A DNA stretch of 64,000 nucleotides from JAVBNH01 sp031551635 (GTDB lineage Bacteria; Bacillota; Clostridia; Oscillospirales; Acutalibacteraceae): contig JAVBNH010000002.1 of the NCBI GenBank assembly GCA_031551635.1, positions 124,001 to 188,000 of the forward strand, written 5' to 3'. Positions 61,442 through 64,000 of the stretch are shown here, piece by piece. The notes beneath the pieces are model-generated. The model worked only from the letters and a program-made list of their open reading frames with translations. It made no database searches and had not been told where the DNA came from. The position numbers and the translations under genes are program-made. Within the stretch, counting starts at the first letter, position 1. Each line of letters opens with the position of its first letter.

Positions 61442-61490
61442 TAGCTAGCATCTAGTATCCAGCGTCTAGCATCCAGCATCCAGCATCTAG
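61442..61490 (+). repeat. Heptamer tandem-repeat array, consensus CATC(T/C)AG (7 units)
   Basis: TAGCTAG, CATCTAG, TATCCAG, CGTCTAG, CATCCAG, CATCCAG, CATCTAG in exact 7-bp register, each ending TAG or CAG. It follows the same NNNN(T/C)AG pattern as the arrays at 12636 and 17253, with different flanking bases. Confidence 0.85.
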
Positions 61491-61553
61491 TAATGAAGGG
61501 TTTGAAAAAAAATGGGGAAAATTGTACCTTGCAGAAAAAAATGGAAAAGCGAA

Positions 61554-62642
61554 ATGACCGACCGCGAGCGTTTTAATAATCAAATGCATTACAAAGAGGT
61601 TGACCGCTGCTTCAATATGGAGTTCGGCTATTGGGACGAGAACTATAAATTATGGAAAATGTTCGTTGAAAACGGCATCAGGAGCGAGGACGCGGCGAAT
61701 ATTTACTTCAGCTTTGACCGCATTCACTGTATCGGCGGCAACAACTGGATTTCGCCTCCGTTTGAGAGCATTACACTTGAAGAAAATGAGCGCACGAAAA
61801 TTGTTCAGGACGGGAACGGCTTGATTTGCGAGGTTCAAAAGACCGGCAGCAGCTCGATTCCCCATTATCTGCGCGCGAGTATAGTCACACCTGACGACTG
61901 GGCAAAGGCAAAAAAAGAACGTTTCGATGTGAACGCGCCGCATAGGCTTGTCAACATTGACATGCTTAAAGCTATGCATGAGCCGGGCAAAAACAGGGAT
62001 TATCCTCTCGGAATCGCTTGCGGCTCGATGATTGGGCGTATACGCGATATGCTGACCTTTGAAGGTCTCGCGTACGCTTGTTTTGACTATCCGGAAATGG
62101 TCGAGGATATGGTTGAAACTGCCTGTGTTTTGGTCGAGAATTCCCTTGAGCAAATATTGCCGCATTTTGAGTTTGATTACGCCAGCGGCTGGGAGGACAT
62201 CTGCTTTAAAAACGGTCCGATAATTGACATTGATTTTTATACAAGGGTCATTGTCCCGCGTTACAAGAGAATTAATAAGCTCTTAAAAGAATACGGTATT
62301 GATATCTGGTACACTGACTGCGACGGCGATGTGCGTCCTTTGCTTCCCGGCTTCCTCGAGAGCGGAATCAACTGCCTTTTCCCCTTTGAGGTCAACGGCT
62401 GTGCTCATCCCGCTGAGCTTTTCGACACCTTCGGGCTTGACCTGCGCATTATGGGCGGGGTTGATAAAATGCAGCTAGGTGCTGGCAGGGACGCTATTGA
62501 CAAGTACCTTGACACACTTGTTCCACTTGTTAAACGAGGCGGATATATTCCGTTCTGCGACCATCGCTGCCCTCCGAATGTTCCCGAGGAGGATTATATT
62601 TACTATCTCGACAGAAAAGAAGAGCTCTTTTCAATGAAATAA
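61554..62642 (+). CDS. Uroporphyrinogen-decarboxylase-family protein (methyltransferase-like)
   Basis: A 362-residue UroD-fold protein. The N-terminus TDRERFNNQMHYKEVDR is typical of the MtaA/CmuA-like branch, not of true HemE. DIWYTDCDGDVRPLLPGF, INCLFPFEV and YIPFCDHRCPPNVPEEDYIYY in outline contain Cys and His residues that could bind zinc, as in corrinoid-dependent methyltransferases. No corrinoid protein gene is next to it. ATG 61554 has GGAAAAG upstream; a more distant in-frame ATG (61512) has no ribosome binding site. Clostridial relatives often lie near glycoside hydrolases; the reaction is unknown. Confidence 0.8.
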   Translation: MTDRERFNNQMHYKEVDRCFNMEFGYWDENYKLWKMFVENGIRSEDAANIYFSFDRIHCIGGNNWISPPFESITLEENERTKIVQDGNGLICEVQKTGSSSIPHYLRASIVTPDDWAKAKKERFDVNAPHRLVNIDMLKAMHEPGKNRDYPLGIACGSMIGRIRDMLTFEGLAYACFDYPEMVEDMVETACVLVENSLEQILPHFEFDYASGWEDICFKNGPIIDIDFYTRVIVPRYKRINKLLKEYGIDIWYTDCDGDVRPLLPGFLESGINCLFPFEVNGCAHPAELFDTFGLDLRIMGGVDKMQLGAGRDAIDKYLDTLVPLVKRGGYIPFCDHRCPPNVPEEDYIYYLDRKEELFSMK

Positions 62643-62665
62643 ATGATTTGGAGAATTTTAAAAAA

Positions 62666-63367
62666 GTGAAGTTCTTTTATAGATTTAAACCGCTCTGTAT
62701 TTTTATATTGCTGCCCTTCACCTTCGCCTTAATGGCTGTAGGTACCTTCGCAGGGCATATGCTTTTTCAAGGCTTTAACAGCCATTGGTTCGGTGTCGGC
62801 GCGGGTGTATTGCTTATGCTGCTGGCTCTAGCTGTGCATTTTATATTTGGCAAAAAGATAAAGCTGCCATATATTTTCAGCGGCTTATATCTTATCAGCG
62901 CGGCGCTTAACTATCTCGGCGCGGGGGTTGCGATTTCGTCATACTATCACTACAAGGATATGTATTTCGCCCTTGACGACGCATTTTATCCGATGATTAT
63001 GCTGATTTTCGCTATGCTTTGTTTTTCTGTGCTCTTATTGCTTTTCAGGCAGTATAAAGTTATTTTGCTCTCCCTCGGTGCTGCGGCACTCGCAGCCGCG
63101 CTTGTACTCTTCGCGATAAACTGGGCTAAGAGCGGTGAAATTCTTTACAGCTACGGCTTTTTCTTGATACTTAACACCCTCGCTTACCTCAGCGTTTACG
63201 CCTTAAGCGTTAACCATGACGACAGGAAATTTCTCGTGTTGTTTTCTTCAATTAGCTTTTACACCTTCGCAATAATTACCGCCGTTATTATTCTTATTCT
63301 CTCCTGGAGCGATATTTATGAAGGACTGGGCGGCAGTGACGGCGAGAAAAAAAAGAAAAAGAGTTGA
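62666..63367 (+). CDS. Integral membrane protein of unknown function
   Basis: About 233 residues with seven predicted transmembrane helices (first IFILLPFTFALMAVG, last FAIITAVIILILSW) and a short Lys-rich C-terminus (EKKKKKS). I recognise no family. It begins 23 bp after the UroD-family gene; GTG 62666 with TTTGGAG upstream is the likely start, TTG 62648 the alternative. It is probably in the same operon as the UroD gene. Confidence 0.6.
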   Translation: MKFFYRFKPLCIFILLPFTFALMAVGTFAGHMLFQGFNSHWFGVGAGVLLMLLALAVHFIFGKKIKLPYIFSGLYLISAALNYLGAGVAISSYYHYKDMYFALDDAFYPMIMLIFAMLCFSVLLLLFRQYKVILLSLGAAALAAALVLFAINWAKSGEILYSYGFFLILNTLAYLSVYALSVNHDDRKFLVLFSSISFYTFAIITAVIILILSWSDIYEGLGGSDGEKKKKKS

Positions 63368-63419
63368 ATTCGCAATAATAAAGGTCACTATGTCAATTGA
63401 GGATTTTCAAACATAAATA

Positions 63420-63448
63420 TTGACAAAACGCACCTATCAGGTTATAAT
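63420..63448 (+). promoter_or_regulatory. Consensus promoter of the toxin-antitoxin operon
   Basis: TTGACA (63420-63425), 17 bp, TATAAT (63443-63448), both boxes perfect, about 40 bp before the antitoxin ATG. Confidence 0.8.
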
Positions 63449-63488
63449 AATAGAGAAAACAAACCTGAATGTAAGGAGTGAGCACTTT

Positions 63489-63755
63489 ATGTCTCATACA
63501 ACATTTAGTGTCCGTATGGATTCTGAGATTAAAAAGCAATTTGATGATTTTTGTGAAAAAGTAGGAATGAGCACCAGTACTGCGTTTAATATGTTCGCGC
63601 GGGCTGTTTTGAGAGAAAAACGCCTGCCTTTTGATGTAGCTATTGAATCTGATCAGTTTTACAGTGAAAGTAATCTCTCGCACCTTAGGCGCGGTATTGC
63701 CGCTTTGAACAGTTGCAAAGGTGTTGAACACGATATCATTGAAGTATCGGAATGA
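63489..63755 (+). CDS. RelB/DinJ-family antitoxin
   Basis: An 88-residue antitoxin. The N-terminal ribbon-helix-helix (TTFSVRMDSEIKKQFDDFCEKVGMSTSTAFNMF in outline) binds DNA and the C-terminal part should wrap the toxin. AAGGAGTGAG lies before ATG 63489. The stop overlaps the toxin ATG (ATGA), typical of such pairs. It probably represses its own promoter at 63420-63448. Confidence 0.88.
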   Translation: MSHTTFSVRMDSEIKKQFDDFCEKVGMSTSTAFNMFARAVLREKRLPFDVAIESDQFYSESNLSHLRRGIAALNSCKGVEHDIIEVSE

Positions 63756-64000
63756 GGAAAATATGGTTTGACGAGGCTTGGGAAGACTATATTTATTGGC
63801 AAACACAAGATAAGAAAACAATTAAACGCATAAATGCTTTGTTACAAGATATTTCGCGCAATAACAATCAAGGCTTGGGAAAACCGGAACCCTTGAAAGG
63901 TGAGCTTAACGGTTTTTGGAGCAGAAGAATAGACGAAACAAACCGTTTGGTATATAGGCTAAGAAATGAAAATATTGAAATTCTTTCTTGTAAAGGTCAC
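63752..64000 (+). CDS. YoeB-family mRNA interferase toxin (cut by window end)
   Basis: 83 codons are present and the frame is still open at base 64000. It aligns over its whole length with E. coli YoeB: IWFDEAWEDYIYWQ at the start, then KPEPLKGELNGFWSRRI and NRLVYRL. The last codon visible is the His equivalent to catalytic His83, so only a final residue or so is missing. Glu and Arg in the active-site region are present. It cleaves mRNA on the ribosome when freed from the RelB-like antitoxin. Confidence 0.9.
   Translation, partial: MRKIWFDEAWEDYIYWQTQDKKTIKRINALLQDISRNNNQGLGKPEPLKGELNGFWSRRIDETNRLVYRLRNENIEILSCKGH

Overview
The window looks like chromosomal DNA of a spore-forming anaerobic Firmicute, probably class Clostridia (Oscillospirales/Ruminococcaceae-like). 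The signs are AGGAGG-type ribosome binding sites, many TTG starts, an uninterrupted sporulation sigma-K gene, a Spo0A-family response regulator, YlmH, a V/A-type ATPase in place of any visible F-type one, and large secreted glycan-active proteins. The taxon is an inference from gene content; no rRNA gene is present. No phage, insertion sequence or CRISPR array was seen.

Layout. 1-7.6 kb: TldD (partial) and TldE/PmbA, an HTH-HipA-like kinase fusion with its own promoter and palindrome, a Cof-type HAD phosphatase, a DUF1287 protein, a DUF2975/XRE pair, a NagD-like HAD phosphatase, a YhcH-like protein and a short glycerophosphodiesterase. 7.7-16.7 kb: a complete nine-gene V/A-ATPase operon (stalk-I-K-E-C-F-A-B-D) whose proteolipid carries the Na+-site residues. 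16.8-19.4 kb: tRNA-Leu(TAA), a 99-bp tandem repeat, a beta-type glutamine synthetase and a VOC protein. 19.6-28.8 kb: a polytopic GT-C-like membrane protein, then a compact biosynthetic cluster made of an Lgt-like protein, an acyl-AMP ligase, an acyl carrier protein and a one-module NRPS (C-A-T-TE). The NRPS has a serine-like specificity code and a Cys nucleophile in its TE.

28.9-38.1 kb (minus strand): one giant gene for a 3,051-residue secreted protein with four repeats of about 420 residues. 38.9-44.9 kb: a GH2 enzyme, then a Spo0A-like regulator followed by two paralogous membrane histidine kinases with complementary defects. The first has an ATP site but no phospho-His; the second has the phospho-His but no ATP site. 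A DUF6514-like small protein follows. 44.9-49.4 kb: a secreted EEP hydrolase, YlmH, tRNA-fMet, an OhrR-controlled glutathione peroxidase/flavodoxin operon, and sigK. 49.6-53.8 kb: MarR plus a heterodimeric ABC exporter. 53.9-63.4 kb: a secreted GH42-like protein with seven Ig-like repeats, a small secreted protein, a GH78 rhamnosidase, a UroD-family protein and a membrane protein. 63.4-64 kb: a RelB/YoeB toxin-antitoxin pair cut by the window edge.

Two repeat families run through the intergenic DNA: seven copies of a ~74-bp palindromic MITE/REP-like element, and several arrays of 7-bp tandem repeats, three of which share an NNNN(T/C)AG pattern. The most unusual observations are the apparently split histidine kinase pair, the acyl-serine NRPS cluster with a Cys thioesterase, the giant repeat protein, and an amphipathic C-terminal tail shared by two otherwise unrelated secreted proteins.
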